From the IMG/VR virus record IMGVR_UViG_3300020021_000023, positions 1-41,514 of that record: a DNA stretch of 41,514 nt; one strand, written 5' to 3'. The position numbers and the translations under genes are program-made. Numbering within the stretch: position 1 is the stretch's first letter; each line of letters opens with the position of its first letter. Shown here piece after piece: positions 30,008 to 36,283 of the stretch. This DNA comes from a virus. The notes beneath the pieces were generated by a model, which was given only the letters and a program-made list of their open reading frames with translations, was not told the DNA's origin and made no database searches.

Positions 30008-30231
30008 AGATCCCTTGCCTCCGGCTGTTTCAAGCGTAGGCATTGCTTTTTGACGCTGCCGAACGACTCCCAGCACAGTTCGATGTTTTCTTCTCGCAAC
30101 AATCGATTGACCACGCCAGGATTGAACGCCGTACAGAGTACAGTACCTTCGTGCCTTATTCTGTGGATTGCCTCAACCGCATGTTTCGACAGCGGATGTG
30201 TCTTAGTTCCGTTTAACGGTGTCCAGTTCAT
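30004..30231 (-). CDS. Small unknown protein, 75 residues
   Basis: MNWTPLNGTKTHPLSKHAVE-AIHRIRHEG... then GVVNRLLREENIELCWESFG and KKQCLRLKQ. Compact and helical. AGGAAGGGG from E30 is the ribosome binding site. The start of the next gene overlaps its stop. Unknown. Confidence 0.6.
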   Translation of the reverse strand: MNWTPLNGTKTHPLSKHAVEAIHRIRHEGTVLCTAFNPGVVNRLLREENIELCWESFGSVKKQCLRLKQPEARDL

Positions 30232-30243
30232 TGCAAGCCCCTT

Positions 30244-30297
30244 CCTGGTCGAACGCTCTCAACTCCCCGCGCAGCCGTCAGGCCGAATGAGGCCAAA
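30244..30297 (-). repeat. Boundary element E30, reverse, TGGTCGAACG variant
   Basis: CCTGGTCGAACGCTCTC...CCGCGCAGCCG...AATGAGGCCAAA. Left end on the minus strand without a separate right end. Confidence 0.8.
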
Positions 30298-30712
30298 GAC
30301 TCGAAATCCTACTCAACTCCTCCTGTGAACAGTGCGAAGAACTCATAATCACAATCACGTCCCCCACTCTGGTACCGGACTGCGCAATCACCCCGGCGGG
30401 CAATTCGAGCACGGCTGACAGCTCCGGCGGAATCCGCGTATTGAAGTGGCACGTAGGCGGGGCGTCGGAAAGCGCTTTCTGAACCCGGTGGGTCAACATG
30501 TCGATAAAAAGCACGTCGATGTTCATGGACATCTGGACCGTGTGAATCGCGTTGCACCCTTCGAAGAACAGTCCGGCACCTGGCTGGAACTCTTGGGCGC
30601 TCACTCCGATCAGGCCGTTTAGCTTCTCTTCGCGCGTCGATGCAATGTCGGCGTGGGTTGCCAGAATCGAGGTTCTGGTTGCATTGGTGATTCTGAGAGT
30701 GGGCCGTGTCAT
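30278..30712 (-). CDS. DUF192-family protein
   Basis: 144 residues. LNGLIGVSAQEFQPGAGLFF, then HTVQMSMNIDVLFIDMLTHR, APPTCHF and AVLELPAGVIAQSGTRVGDV follow the DUF192 pattern (RGLM...GMLF...FWMKNT...IDLIFID...VLELPAG...GD). DUF192 proteins are small beta domains of unknown biochemical role, often exported in bacteria. There is no signal peptide here. Its stop lies in E30; its last 45 residues were copied into the 29792 gene. The start overlaps the previous stop (ATGA). Confidence 0.75.
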   Translation of the reverse strand: MTRPTLRITNATRTSILATHADIASTREEKLNGLIGVSAQEFQPGAGLFFEGCNAIHTVQMSMNIDVLFIDMLTHRVQKALSDAPPTCHFNTRIPPELSAVLELPAGVIAQSGTRVGDVIVIMSSSHCSQEELSRISSLWPHSA

Positions 30713-30993
30713 TTTGGGTTGGCCTCCGGTCTTCCTTGTTCGGCTTCGGGCGGCTGTCGGCGTCCGACCAGGTCGGGGACTAGATTCTTCCCAACGAAGA
30801 GGCGCTTGAACCGTTCGCCGTCCACCTTGACGAGGATTCGCTTGTCCGTGACTTTTTCCACGATTCCCTTCAATGTCGGCATGGTCCTGTGCATGACTCG
30901 CATTCCGGGGAGAAATACTGGTCCTGGTCGAACGCTTTCAGGCTCACGTGCAGAACCCGCGCCGACTGAGGCCAAAACATCATCGTTTGCCAT
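30709..30993 (-). CDS. KOW-like small protein with translated element at both ends
   Basis: 94 residues from ATG 30993 (AGGA 8 nt upstream). Residues 6-24 (VLASVGAG-SAREPESVRPG) are read through E32. The core TLKGIVEKVTDKRILVKVDG-ERFKRLFVGKNLV looks like a KOW-type beta motif. The end DLVGRRQPPEAEQGRPEANPK is from E31. A shorter start at ATG 30903 would skip E32. Candidate RNA- or protein-binding adaptor. Confidence 0.65.
   Translation of the reverse strand: MANDDVLASVGAGSAREPESVRPGPVFLPGMRVMHRTMPTLKGIVEKVTDKRILVKVDGERFKRLFVGKNLVPDLVGRRQPPEAEQGRPEANPK
30719..30772 (+). repeat. Boundary element E31, forward, class B
   Basis: TTGGCCTCCGGTCTTCC...GCGTCCGACCAGG. Translated in reverse sense as LVGRR...GRPEAN. 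Pairs with E32. Confidence 0.85.
30923..30976 (-). repeat. Boundary element E32, reverse, TGGTCGAACG variant
   Basis: CCTGGTCGAACGCTTTCAGG...GACTGAGGCCAAAA. Nearly the same as E49 in its inner 28 bases. Confidence 0.85.
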
Positions 30994-31052
30994 TGGTGGA
31001 AATCCTATCACAACACCGGACCGTTTTCGATAGTTCCAAACCGATTCCGGTA

Positions 31053-31220
31053 CTAGGTCCAGACGTTGCCGTTATCGTCGATCACTCGCACGGCGCTGCG
31101 CTTTTGGATCGTCAATGCGCGCGCGGTTTGAATTGCCAGCGGGAGGGATGCGAACGGGCCGTATCCCTCCAGTTCTGTCCAGGTGTTGCGGAATCTGCAC
31201 TGGCATTCTAGGTAGTACAT
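31053..31220 (-). CDS. Small unknown protein, 55 residues
   Basis: MYYLECQCRFRNTWTELEGY-GPFASL... then ALTIQKRSAVRVIDDNGNVW. A typical short phage-type beta/alpha protein with LxxA...VRVIDxxGxV. Start lies just downstream of E33, about 20 bp from its outer block. No family is named. Confidence 0.6.
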   Translation of the reverse strand: MYYLECQCRFRNTWTELEGYGPFASLPLAIQTARALTIQKRSAVRVIDDNGNVWT

Positions 31221-31225
31221 GGGGA

Positions 31226-31564
31226 TTAGCCTCTTGGGTTGGCCTCACCGGCCTGTTGTTCTGGCGCGTCGGGGGCTGAGGGTTCGACATGGAGGGCTTC
31301 CTGGTTCTCGGAAATAGCGCTCTCGATCTCATCGCGGGTCAGGGCTCCATACCTCACGTCCGGTCCGCCCCACACTTGTCTGCTAAGCTTGCGAAGTTCG
31401 AGAATATTCAAGAGTCCCTGGCTGTTCCTTATCAGTTGGGCTTCCAGTCTCTTACAGCGCTCGCACTCCGGCTGTCGAGCACTCTCCCCTTCCCGCGAAG
31501 CATCCGATTGTGGCGAGGCCAAACCATAAGATTCAAACCCTGCCCGGCAACCATCGCAGATCAC
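31226..31564 (-). CDS. Zinc-finger-like cassette protein with internal element
   Basis: 112 residues. MICDGCRAGFESYG holds one CxxC; then residues from E34 (LASPQSDASREGESARQP) separate it from ECERCKRLEAQL, the second CxxC. A helical region and the E33-encoded tail VEPSAPDAPEQQAGEANPRG follow. The element thus sits between the two halves of a probable zinc site. Confidence 0.7.
   Translation of the reverse strand: MICDGCRAGFESYGLASPQSDASREGESARQPECERCKRLEAQLIRNSQGLLNILELRKLSRQVWGGPDVRYGALTRDEIESAISENQEALHVEPSAPDAPEQQAGEANPRG
31239..31292 (+). repeat. Boundary element E33, forward
   Basis: TTGGCCTCACCGGCCTG...GTTCGACATGG. Translated in reverse sense as VEPSAPDAPEQQAGEA. Pairs with E34. Confidence 0.85.
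31472..31523 (-). repeat. Boundary element E34, reverse
   Basis: CTGTCGAGC...GATTGTGGCGAGGCCAAA. In-frame as LASPQ...ESARQP within the 31226 protein. Confidence 0.85.
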
Positions 31565-31914
31565 GGGCCTTGGTCCGTCCGACCAGGAATGACGCTCTGG
31601 GGTCCCCGCGTGGCCGCGTAAATTCCTAGGTCTGCCAACTCATGCAATTCCCCTACTATGCTGGCAATCTCAGCTTTTGTTCTTGAACCTTCGATCAAAG
31701 ACCTGATGCTTTCCAGGGCGCCGAACATTTGGTAAGACGCTGCCAATAATTGCGCCGTCGCCTCCCCGTTGTGTGCCGGGTACACTGTGGCGATCGCGCC
31801 GTCGTCGTTTTTGATGAGAATCCACCGTTCGCCCTTGCTCCCTCGGGCTTTTCCTTCTTCGTCGATTACGATTTGGACTTCGTAGGGTCCTGGTGCTGGT
31901 GACTGGTTTTTCAT
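31561..31914 (-). CDS. Unknown protein, 117 residues
   Basis: PGPYEVQIVIDEEGKARG, then ERWILIKNDDGAIATVYPAH and a helical segment (ATAQLLAASYQMFGALESIR, TKAEIASIVGELHELADLG). The end SVIPGRTDQGP lies in a partial class B element (E35). It resembles small phage proteins of the LIAAAPELLE group. Start overlaps the previous stop (ATGA). Confidence 0.65.
   Translation of the reverse strand: MKNQSPAPGPYEVQIVIDEEGKARGSKGERWILIKNDDGAIATVYPAHNGEATAQLLAASYQMFGALESIRSLIEGSRTKAEIASIVGELHELADLGIYAATRGPQSVIPGRTDQGP
31565..31587 (+). repeat. Boundary element E35, forward, partial
   Basis: GGGCCTTGGTCCGTCCGACCAGG. Outer and inner blocks are fused without the variable middle; probably a deletion remnant. 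Confidence 0.5.
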
Positions 31915-32294
31915 TTTGTTTTGGCCTCCAATTGGCTATCTGGCTCCGTGGGGTTATTGTTCGTCCGACCAGGAAGGGTTTCGCGGCCCTCCGCTTTGGC
32001 GATGGCTACGGTGGCGGGGCGGCACATATCACACAAGTTTCCCCTGGGATGCCTAGGTTCGCCAGGGGTCTTGCCGCATCCTGCGCATTTGATTGCCCTC
32101 AGCGCTTGCAGTAGCTCCGGCGCGGCGGCGATCAGATTCGCTCTGTAGTGATATTTAATCCAAGAAACGGGATCGCTGTATTTCTCAACGCGCGATGTAG
32201 TCGCTAAGATTTTTCCCTGTTCATCACGAATGCAGGCGCCCGCTTCATCGTGTTCACCAGTGAATCCCGATATTACCCATTTTTCTGTGCTCAC
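31911..32294 (-). CDS. LIAAAPELL-type phage protein, 127 residues
   Basis: GTG start with AGGAGATG upstream. KWVISGFTGEHDEAG, NLIAAAPELLQALRAIKCAG and CGKTPGEPRHPRGNLCDMC (possible zinc site) are followed by AIAKAEGR. The LIAAAPELL...AIAKAEG frame is a common small phage protein type of unknown role. The tail LPGRTNNN...SQLEAKTK comes from E36. The next gene (32291) is its tandem relative. Confidence 0.7.
   Translation of the reverse strand: MSTEKWVISGFTGEHDEAGACIRDEQGKILATTSRVEKYSDPVSWIKYHYRANLIAAAPELLQALRAIKCAGCGKTPGEPRHPRGNLCDMCRPATVAIAKAEGRETLPGRTNNNPTEPDSQLEAKTK
31919..31973 (+). repeat. Boundary element E36, forward, class B
   Basis: TTGGCCTCCAATTGG...TTCGTCCGACCAGG. Right end for the 31911 gene. 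Its partner is the half-element E37. Confidence 0.8.
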
Positions 32295-32623
32295 AATTCA
32301 TCTCCTGGTCGAACGCGTCCCTCCGCTTTGGCGATGGCTGCGCGGGCGGTTTTATAGCGCTGAAGGGTGTCGTCCATTGAATCGTGATTGGCGTCGATGG
32401 CGATAATGTCCCTCAATGCGTCCAGCAGCTCCGGCGCGGCGGCGATCAGTCGGACGTTGGCTATTTCTTCGGCAGTCCAACCTTGATCCTTGTCGTCCTG
32501 GGGGCCGACCCCACATACCGGACGTCCGGAAGCATCCAGAATACCGATCACGTCAGCCCTCTCGAAGGATGCAAGATACGATTCTTCCATCCTCCACGGG
32601 CCAAGCCAATGCTTCGCGCTCAT
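32291..32623 (-). CDS. LIAAAPELL-type phage protein, 110 residues
   Basis: MSAKHWLGPWRMEESYLASF, then VRLIAAAPELLDALRDIIAI and ARAAIAKAEGRVRPGDEL. Paralogue of the 31911 gene; both contain CCCTCCGCTTTGGCGATGGC-type DNA at the same place. The ORF extends 26 codons upstream, but ATG 32623 overlaps the previous stop (ATGA) and is preferred. Confidence 0.7.
   Translation of the reverse strand: MSAKHWLGPWRMEESYLASFERADVIGILDASGRPVCGVGPQDDKDQGWTAEEIANVRLIAAAPELLDALRDIIAIDANHDSMDDTLQRYKTARAAIAKAEGRVRPGDEL
32303..32318 (-). repeat. Boundary element E37, reverse, inner half only
   Basis: TCCTGGTCGAACGCG with no GAGGCCAA. It supplies AGGAG for the GTG of the 31911 gene. Confidence 0.5.
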
Positions 32624-32874
32624 GCGGCCTCCGCGATTCCCAGCGTAGCTTCGGAGCGATTCAGCTTCGCGCGTAACTGCTGGTTTTGCTGTTTCATCCA
32701 AGTCAATTGTAAGTTGAGGTTTCGGATCAGGGCCAGCAGATCGTCGATCTCCCGCGCCCGTTCGGTTGCGTCTAGTGTGTTTGGGTCCATGCGTCGATTA
32801 TGCGATTCTGACGCGGGGCGGGGAATGGTACGGAAGTGCCGAATAAGAGGGGAAAACGCCTTAGTTCTTCTCAT
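32620..32874 (-). CDS. Coiled-coil protein, 84 residues
   Basis: The C-terminal half (EIDDLLALIRNLNLQLTWMK, QQNQQLRAKLNRSEATLG) is a coiled coil. Start either ATG 32874, 7-9 nt after the GAGG of E38, or ATG 32790. Dimerising regulator or scaffold possible; unknown. Confidence 0.6.
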   Translation of the reverse strand: MRRTKAFSPLIRHFRTIPRPASESHNRRMDPNTLDATERAREIDDLLALIRNLNLQLTWMKQQNQQLRAKLNRSEATLGIAEAA

Positions 32875-32877
32875 GGA

Positions 32878-32930
32878 TTTGGCCTCACCGGGTACTGGTC
32901 TGCGCGGGTGGGGTTGTGGGTTCGACATGG
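32878..32930 (+). repeat. Boundary element E38, forward
   Basis: TTTGGCCTCACCGGG...CTGCGCGGGTGGGG...GTTCGACATGG. Centre and inner block match partner E39. Confidence 0.9.
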
Positions 32931-32948
32931 GAAGGTTCCGTTGCATAA

Positions 32949-33218
32949 TTACCCGTTCAGGCGTCTCCACCGTTCTTTCGCTTTCTGCAGTAGGGCTACC
33001 ACTCGGAGTACTTCCGGGTCGGAGATCAGTGAATCGTCCGGCACTTTTCGAAGTTGGTCGTCAAACCGGTGTGGCTTAAAGCATTTGATACATATCCCGA
33101 TATCGCCGGAGCCCGGTAGTGTATCTCCGGAAACTCTGTCTGCCTCGTATCCGCACGACGGACAGGCGGTCCTGGGAACTTTCGATTCAAAGTTACAGTG
33201 TTTCAGTCGATTGGTCAC
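32949..33218 (-). CDS. Zinc ribbon cassette protein, 89 residues
   Basis: GTG start 10 nt after GGAGGAG in E39. RTACPSCGYEADRVSG and IGICIKCFKPHRFDDQ give a CxxC...CxxC ribbon, followed by a helical, basic C-terminus (LRVVALLQKAKERWRRLNG). Likely nucleic-acid binding. Confidence 0.7.
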   Translation of the reverse strand: MTNRLKHCNFESKVPRTACPSCGYEADRVSGDTLPGSGDIGICIKCFKPHRFDDQLRKVPDDSLISDPEVLRVVALLQKAKERWRRLNG

Positions 33219-33226
33219 AACTCCTC

Positions 33227-33279
33227 CATGTCGAACCCGCACCCCTCACGCGCAGCCGTCAAGGCCCGTGAGGCCAAAC
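33227..33279 (-). repeat. Boundary element E39, reverse
   Basis: CCATGTCGAACCC...ACGCGCAGCCGTC...CGTGAGGCCAAA. Good example of the class A consensus. Confidence 0.9.
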
Positions 33280-33285
33280 CATCAT

Positions 33286-33519
33286 CTACCCGCCGCCCAA
33301 CACCCACTGATCCACCGTCTGCCAGATCAACCCGGAAGGCAGAATAAACGGCTTTTTCAAAATTACCAACGTCAACTTCACCCCGTCGTAGTTGTACTTC
33401 AGATCGATCCCCTTGAAGCTCAACACGCCTGCGGTACCCTCCGGTAAGGCGACACCCTGTAGTAAGAGACGGGAGCGTAAGGCGTCGAACTGCTGGGGTG
33501 TGAGGGAGTAGATTTTCAT
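33286..33519 (-). CDS. Small beta-rich protein, 77 residues
   Basis: MKIYSLTPQQFDALRSRLLL, then GVLSFKGIDLKYNYDGVKLT and LVILKKPFILPSGLIWQTVD. The order 'LTPQQFDALR...DL.Y.Y.G..L...I..KP' is a known style of small phage protein without assigned function. Start overlaps the upstream stop (ATGA). Confidence 0.65.
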   Translation of the reverse strand: MKIYSLTPQQFDALRSRLLLQGVALPEGTAGVLSFKGIDLKYNYDGVKLTLVILKKPFILPSGLIWQTVDQWVLGGG

Positions 33520-33824
33520 TTGGCCTCCGGTCCCGCACCGCTGCTTCGGTCGGCGGTATCGCGTCCGTCCAGGACTGGCGCTAGCGGATTCCCAACCGGC
33601 AAGCCGGCATACTCGCACAACTCGGCGATTCGCCGAATCAACTCAGGACCGTTTTCAGCCCGGAACAGGGCGCAGGGCACCAGTTCTCCCGACGTGTCAT
33701 CCCATTCCCTCATCAGTGGATGCCGGATGCCGACAAAGAATTTCTTGCAGCCGGGTTGCTGGCATTCACACGGCTGTACCAGAAACTCGGGACCCGGCTC
33801 GCGTTTACGCCTCTTTATTTTCAC
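33516..33824 (-). CDS. Basic cassette protein ending GPEAK, 102 residues
   Basis: GTG start with GGGAGGGG upstream. CECQQPGCKKFFVGIRHP suggests a small metal site, followed by an acidic/helical part (LIRRIAELCEYAGLPVG). Tail from E40. Unknown. Confidence 0.65.
   Translation of the reverse strand: MKIKRRKREPGPEFLVQPCECQQPGCKKFFVGIRHPLMREWDDTSGELVPCALFRAENGPELIRRIAELCEYAGLPVGNPLAPVLDGRDTADRSSGAGPEAK
33519..33573 (+). repeat. Boundary element E40, forward, class B
   Basis: TTTGGCCTCCGGTCCC...GCGTCCGTCCAGG. Encodes LDGRDTADRSSGAGPEAK in reverse sense. Its partner E41 is class A, so classes can mix. Confidence 0.85.
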
Positions 33825-33833
33825 AACCCCTCC

Positions 33834-33882
33834 CTGTCGAACCCACGGCTCCCACGCGCGGACTCAAGTCCGGTGAGGCCAA
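33834..33882 (-). repeat. Boundary element E41, reverse
   Basis: CTGTCGAACCCACGGCTCCC...GTCCGGTGAGGCC. With its flanks it is nearly identical to E43, 300 bp away. Internal stem GGACT-CAA-GTCC. Confidence 0.95.
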
Positions 33883-33894
33883 CGAAAACACATC

Positions 33895-34131
33895 TCATTT
33901 GTCGGCCTCGCCGGGATGTGCGGCTTGGACCGGCTCCGAAGTCTCGACAGTTGGCTTTTCGGTGATTTCCAGATGGAAACCGTAGACCCGATCGTTGAAT
34001 AAGACTTCAACCGGTAGCCCGGTCAGCCTTTCGAGATCGAACGCTTGCCGGCAGACGTCGTGCAAAAAACTGCCGTTGTTCGCCCGGACCTGTACCAACT
34101 CTATCTCGCTGAATTGCTTATGTATGCTCAC
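33895..34131 (-). CDS. Small cassette protein ending PGEADK, 78 residues
   Basis: GTG start, GGGAGGG upstream from E43. MSIHKQFSEIELVQVRANNG, then CRQAFDLERLTGLPVEVLF and HLEITEK, an alpha/beta mix. Its C-terminus (VETSEPVQAAHPGEADK) is from E42. The gene is bracketed by E42 and E43. Confidence 0.65.
   Translation of the reverse strand: MSIHKQFSEIELVQVRANNGSFLHDVCRQAFDLERLTGLPVEVLFNDRVYGFHLEITEKPTVETSEPVQAAHPGEADK
33899..33950 (+). repeat. Boundary element E42, forward
   Basis: TTGTCGGCCTCGCCGGG...GTCTCGACAG. Pairs with E43. The 15 bp between E41 and E42 is one of the shortest cassette gaps. Confidence 0.85.
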
Positions 34132-34514
34132 AAACCCTCCCTGTCGAACCCACGGCTCCCACGCGCAGACTCAAGTCCGGTGAGGCCAAAATATCGCAGT
34201 CGAAACATCCGGATCAACCCGTACCGATCCAGCCGATGCACCAACCAAAACCGTTTTCCAAGCGTGTGATGCGATTTCGGAAGCCCCCGCTCATGATGCA
34301 CCCGGCAGAACGGCAGCACTTCCCAGCCGTCGCACAACTGCGAAAGCCCACGCATCCCCACGTGACAAACCTGCACCCACCTACGCGACCCACAGACCGC
34401 GCACGGCTGCTCTCTGATCCAATCCCAGTACGCGAGGATCTCCGGCGGCACGACGTAGCGGCGCGGCTTGCGCTTGAGCCAGGAACGGCGGAGGGGTGTG
34501 TAGCGGGCGATCAT
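34128..34514 (-). CDS. HNH/DUF968-like protein with element-encoded tail
   Basis: 128 residues. PCAVCGSRRWVQVCHVGMRG, then LPFCRVHHERGLPKSHHTLG and KRFWLVHRLD follow the pattern of small phage HNH-like proteins (CxxC...H, then C..HH..G...H). Zinc coordination and a beta-beta-alpha nuclease fold are inferred. The end RYFGLTGLESARGSRGFDR is read through E43 in another frame, so the natural C-terminus appears replaced. Start ATG overlaps the upstream stop. Confidence 0.75.
   Translation of the reverse strand: MIARYTPLRRSWLKRKPRRYVVPPEILAYWDWIREQPCAVCGSRRWVQVCHVGMRGLSQLCDGWEVLPFCRVHHERGLPKSHHTLGKRFWLVHRLDRYGLIRMFRLRYFGLTGLESARGSRGFDREGL
34141..34190 (-). repeat. Boundary element E43, reverse
   Basis: CTGTCGAACCCACGGCTCCC...AGTCCGGTGAGGCCAAA. 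Nearly identical to E41. Supplies GGGAGGG for the 33895 gene. Confidence 0.95.
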
Positions 34515-34696
34515 TCGGTGCCTGCGCACGCGCCGATCCACAGCAACGCTATTGCTGCGGCGGAAAAGAAAACACAGCCTAGAATGTTCCAGCCGCCTCC
34601 CCAGGAGATCGCGGTCGGCATAATCCATCCGATGTTTCCTATTAGGATTCCCACCACGACTCCGAACACTAGGCCGATAACCCGCTCTCGTTTCAC
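34511..34696 (-). CDS. Two-helix membrane protein, 61 residues
   Basis: GTG start 12 nt after the inner block of E44. Two hydrophobic segments (VIGLVFGVVVGILIGNIGWI and ILGCVFFSAAAIALLWIGA) separated by a short polar loop. Likely a small inner-membrane protein. The end overlaps the 34128 start (ATGA). Confidence 0.65.
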   Translation of the reverse strand: MKRERVIGLVFGVVVGILIGNIGWIMPTAISWGGGWNILGCVFFSAAAIALLWIGACAGTE

Positions 34697-34953
34697 AATT
34701 CCCCATGTCGAACCCGGCACCCCCCACGCGCAGCCGTCGAGGCCGGTGAGGCCAACCCCAAAAGCTTCCTTCCCCACGCCGTTACCGGCTTTCCATCCCG
34801 TACATGCACCACACATTCCCCCTGTGGCCGATCTCCGCTTTCGTTCCATCCGTAGGAACCTGATCCCTTTCCACCTTCGCTTGCCGGGCCGTTTCCGAGC
34901 TGATGCGCACGTCCGCCGAAACGCTGCACTGAGAATCTGATGGGTTCGTTCAT
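34693..34953 (-). CDS. Small protein with element-encoded C-terminus (LASPAS...VRHGEL)
   Basis: 86 residues. The body MNEPIRFSVQRFGGRAHQLG is followed by CVVHVRDGKPVTAWGRKLLG. The last 20 residues (LASPASTAARGGCRVRHGEL) come from E44. In this case the left element end supplies a C-terminus rather than an N-terminus. Start is ATG after GAGG in E45. Confidence 0.65.
   Translation of the reverse strand: MNEPIRFSVQRFGGRAHQLGNGPASEGGKGSGSYGWNESGDRPQGECVVHVRDGKPVTAWGRKLLGLASPASTAARGGCRVRHGEL
34703..34756 (-). repeat. Boundary element E44, reverse
   Basis: CCATGTCGAACCCGGC...ACGCGCAGCCGTCGAGG...GGTGAGGCCAA. Class A consensus; no own right end. Confidence 0.9.
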
Positions 34954-35183
34954 GGTTTGGCCTCGTTACGGGTTGCGGCTTGGACGGGCGCGGCACCGTC
35001 GACAAGCGGCGATTCATTCACGGTCAACATCAATTCTTCCCTGACTGCGAAGATGTTCACGGGGGCCTTGAATTTCTGCCCGACCTGAATAGCCCACTCT
35101 TCGGCCATTTCCTTTGTGGGGCAGAATGTTTGCACGGTTCGCCCGTCTTCTTTAACGCCAACAACTACAGCGCGGAACTTCAT
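34950..35183 (-). CDS. Small cassette-end protein ending RNEAKP, 77 residues
   Basis: MKFRAVVVGVKEDGRTVQTF, then FCPTKEMAEEWAIQVGQKF and VNIFAVREELMLTV. The KFRAVVVG...W-tail style recalls small phage beta/alpha proteins. Tail from E45. Start ATG overlaps the upstream stop. Confidence 0.65.
   Translation of the reverse strand: MKFRAVVVGVKEDGRTVQTFCPTKEMAEEWAIQVGQKFKAPVNIFAVREELMLTVNESPLVDGAAPVQAATRNEAKP
34956..35004 (+). repeat. Boundary element E45, forward
   Basis: TTTGGCCTCGTTACGGG...GGCACCGTCGACAAG. Right end without a clear left partner upstream of the 35180 gene. Confidence 0.75.
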
Positions 35184-35557
35184 AACCAGCGTTTCTCCTT
35201 CCAGGGCAGTTCAGCCGGCGGAAACGGGCTCAACGGCTTGTACAGATCGGGCGGCCGGGTGTCAGCCACGTAGTACGGGATATGCCGGGCCGGAATCGAC
35301 ATCTTGCCGTCGTCGACCAGGCACCAGCCACGCGGATCGACCGCTTTGATTACTTCGCGGGTTGCGCCCAAGGAAAGACCCATGCCCGGCTGAAGCGCGT
35401 CGAAGCGTACGCCGTTCTGAGTTCGCTGGACGCGGTTCATGGCGTCGAGCTGTTCATGGTACTTCCGGACGCTCCACGCGTGCTCTGCGATGTAGTAGAG
35501 GGCTCCCAGCAGCATACAGGCTCCGGTGGTGAGGAGAAATATTTCAGGGGTGTTCAT
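35180..35557 (-). CDS. Membrane-anchored protein, 125 residues
   Basis: N-terminal helix (IFLLTTGACMLLGALYYIA), then a coiled segment and a soluble domain with VRFDALQPGMGLSLGATREV and GWCLVDDGKMSIPARHIPY. Unknown. It overlaps its neighbour at 35183 (ATGA). Confidence 0.65.
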   Translation of the reverse strand: MNTPEIFLLTTGACMLLGALYYIAEHAWSVRKYHEQLDAMNRVQRTQNGVRFDALQPGMGLSLGATREVIKAVDPRGWCLVDDGKMSIPARHIPYYVADTRPPDLYKPLSPFPPAELPWKEKRWL

Positions 35558-35559
35558 TG

Positions 35560-35613
35560 TTTGGCCTCCGGTCCGGCTTAGTGGCTTCGATCAGTCTGGG
35601 AGCGTCCGACCAG
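35560..35613 (+). repeat. Boundary element E46, forward, class B
   Basis: TTTGGCCTCCGGTCCGG...AGCGTCCGACCAGG. Pairs with E47 (class A). Partly translated as LVGRSQTDRSH. Confidence 0.85.
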
Positions 35614-35829
35614 GATTGAGTATTCCAACCGCTTGATTGCTTCCTTCAGATGGATAACCTCTTCCATCGATTCAGCCCACTCCGCACCGGTCTGGCATTT
35701 CGCAATATCCAGCACCTTGGAAATCCTGCCTTTCAGCCAAAAGATTACATCCGCAGTTTGCAGTTCGGCGACAGCCATCCGAAGGCTCTCCATCGCACGC
35801 GACATATCGGCGGTTATCGTTTCGCACAT
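35578..35829 (-). CDS. Helical cassette protein ending LVGRSQTDRSH, 83 residues
   Basis: MCETITADMSRAMESLRMAV, then ADVIFWLKGRISKVLDIAKC and WAESMEEVIHLKEAIKRLEY. Predicted helix-rich; unknown. Start overlaps the previous stop (TAATG). Confidence 0.65.
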   Translation of the reverse strand: MCETITADMSRAMESLRMAVAELQTADVIFWLKGRISKVLDIAKCQTGAEWAESMEEVIHLKEAIKRLEYSILVGRSQTDRSH

Positions 35830-36212
35830 TACTGCACCCTCCCGGCGCCCGCCGTCTTCGCAGGCGCGAAAATGTCATCCGGCAGATATTCTTCCATCGT
35901 GTCCTCTAAAATCTGATTGCGCTGTTTTGTCGACGGCTTGCGATATCCCGACCGGTCAACCCGTGGGGCAATAGCCGCATGTCGAACACGCCCGCCTTGG
36001 AGCGAAGCGCGATCGTCCGATGAGGCCAAAATGAACGCATCTAAGAATCTTGCCAACCTCCGTACCCCAGTCAGCCACAACACCCCAGCACCAAGGGACA
36101 CGGCAAGAAAGAAGCCAAGCCCGACAAAAGCGGCAGGGCGTCCGCCGGCTGAAATCACGATTCCCGTTATCAGCACCGAACCGGCGAGAAAGGCGAGTGA
36201 GTTTTTAATCAT
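35829..36212 (-). CDS. Membrane protein with internal element-encoded region, 127 residues
   Basis: Start at ATG 36212 (AGGAG 9 nt upstream). Two helices (LAFLAGSVLITGIVISAG, AAFVGLGFFLAVSLGAGVLW) are followed by RLARFLDAFI, then LASSDDRASLQGGRVRHA read from E47, then a basic region (RVDRSGYRKPSTKQRNQILE). It looks like an upstream gene fused in frame to the left end of the E46-E47 cassette. Confidence 0.65.
   Translation of the reverse strand: MIKNSLAFLAGSVLITGIVISAGGRPAAFVGLGFFLAVSLGAGVLWLTGVRRLARFLDAFILASSDDRASLQGGRVRHAAIAPRVDRSGYRKPSTKQRNQILEDTMEEYLPDDIFAPAKTAGAGRVQ
35977..36030 (-). repeat. Boundary element E47, reverse
   Basis: GCATGTCGAACACGCCC...GCGCGATCGTCCGATGAGGCCAAA. In frame as LASSD...GRVRH in the 35829 protein. 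Confidence 0.85.
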
Positions 36213-36283
36213 TGGGTCCATCTCCTGATAAAGAGTTTGCCTGTTTGCCTTGCGCGGATCAATGGTACTTTCGCCGTAGAAAT
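36213..36283. other. Short intergenic gap
   Basis: 71 bp between the minus genes at 36212 and 36284. It holds the AGGAG for the 36212 start and no element or gene that I can see. Confidence 0.4.
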
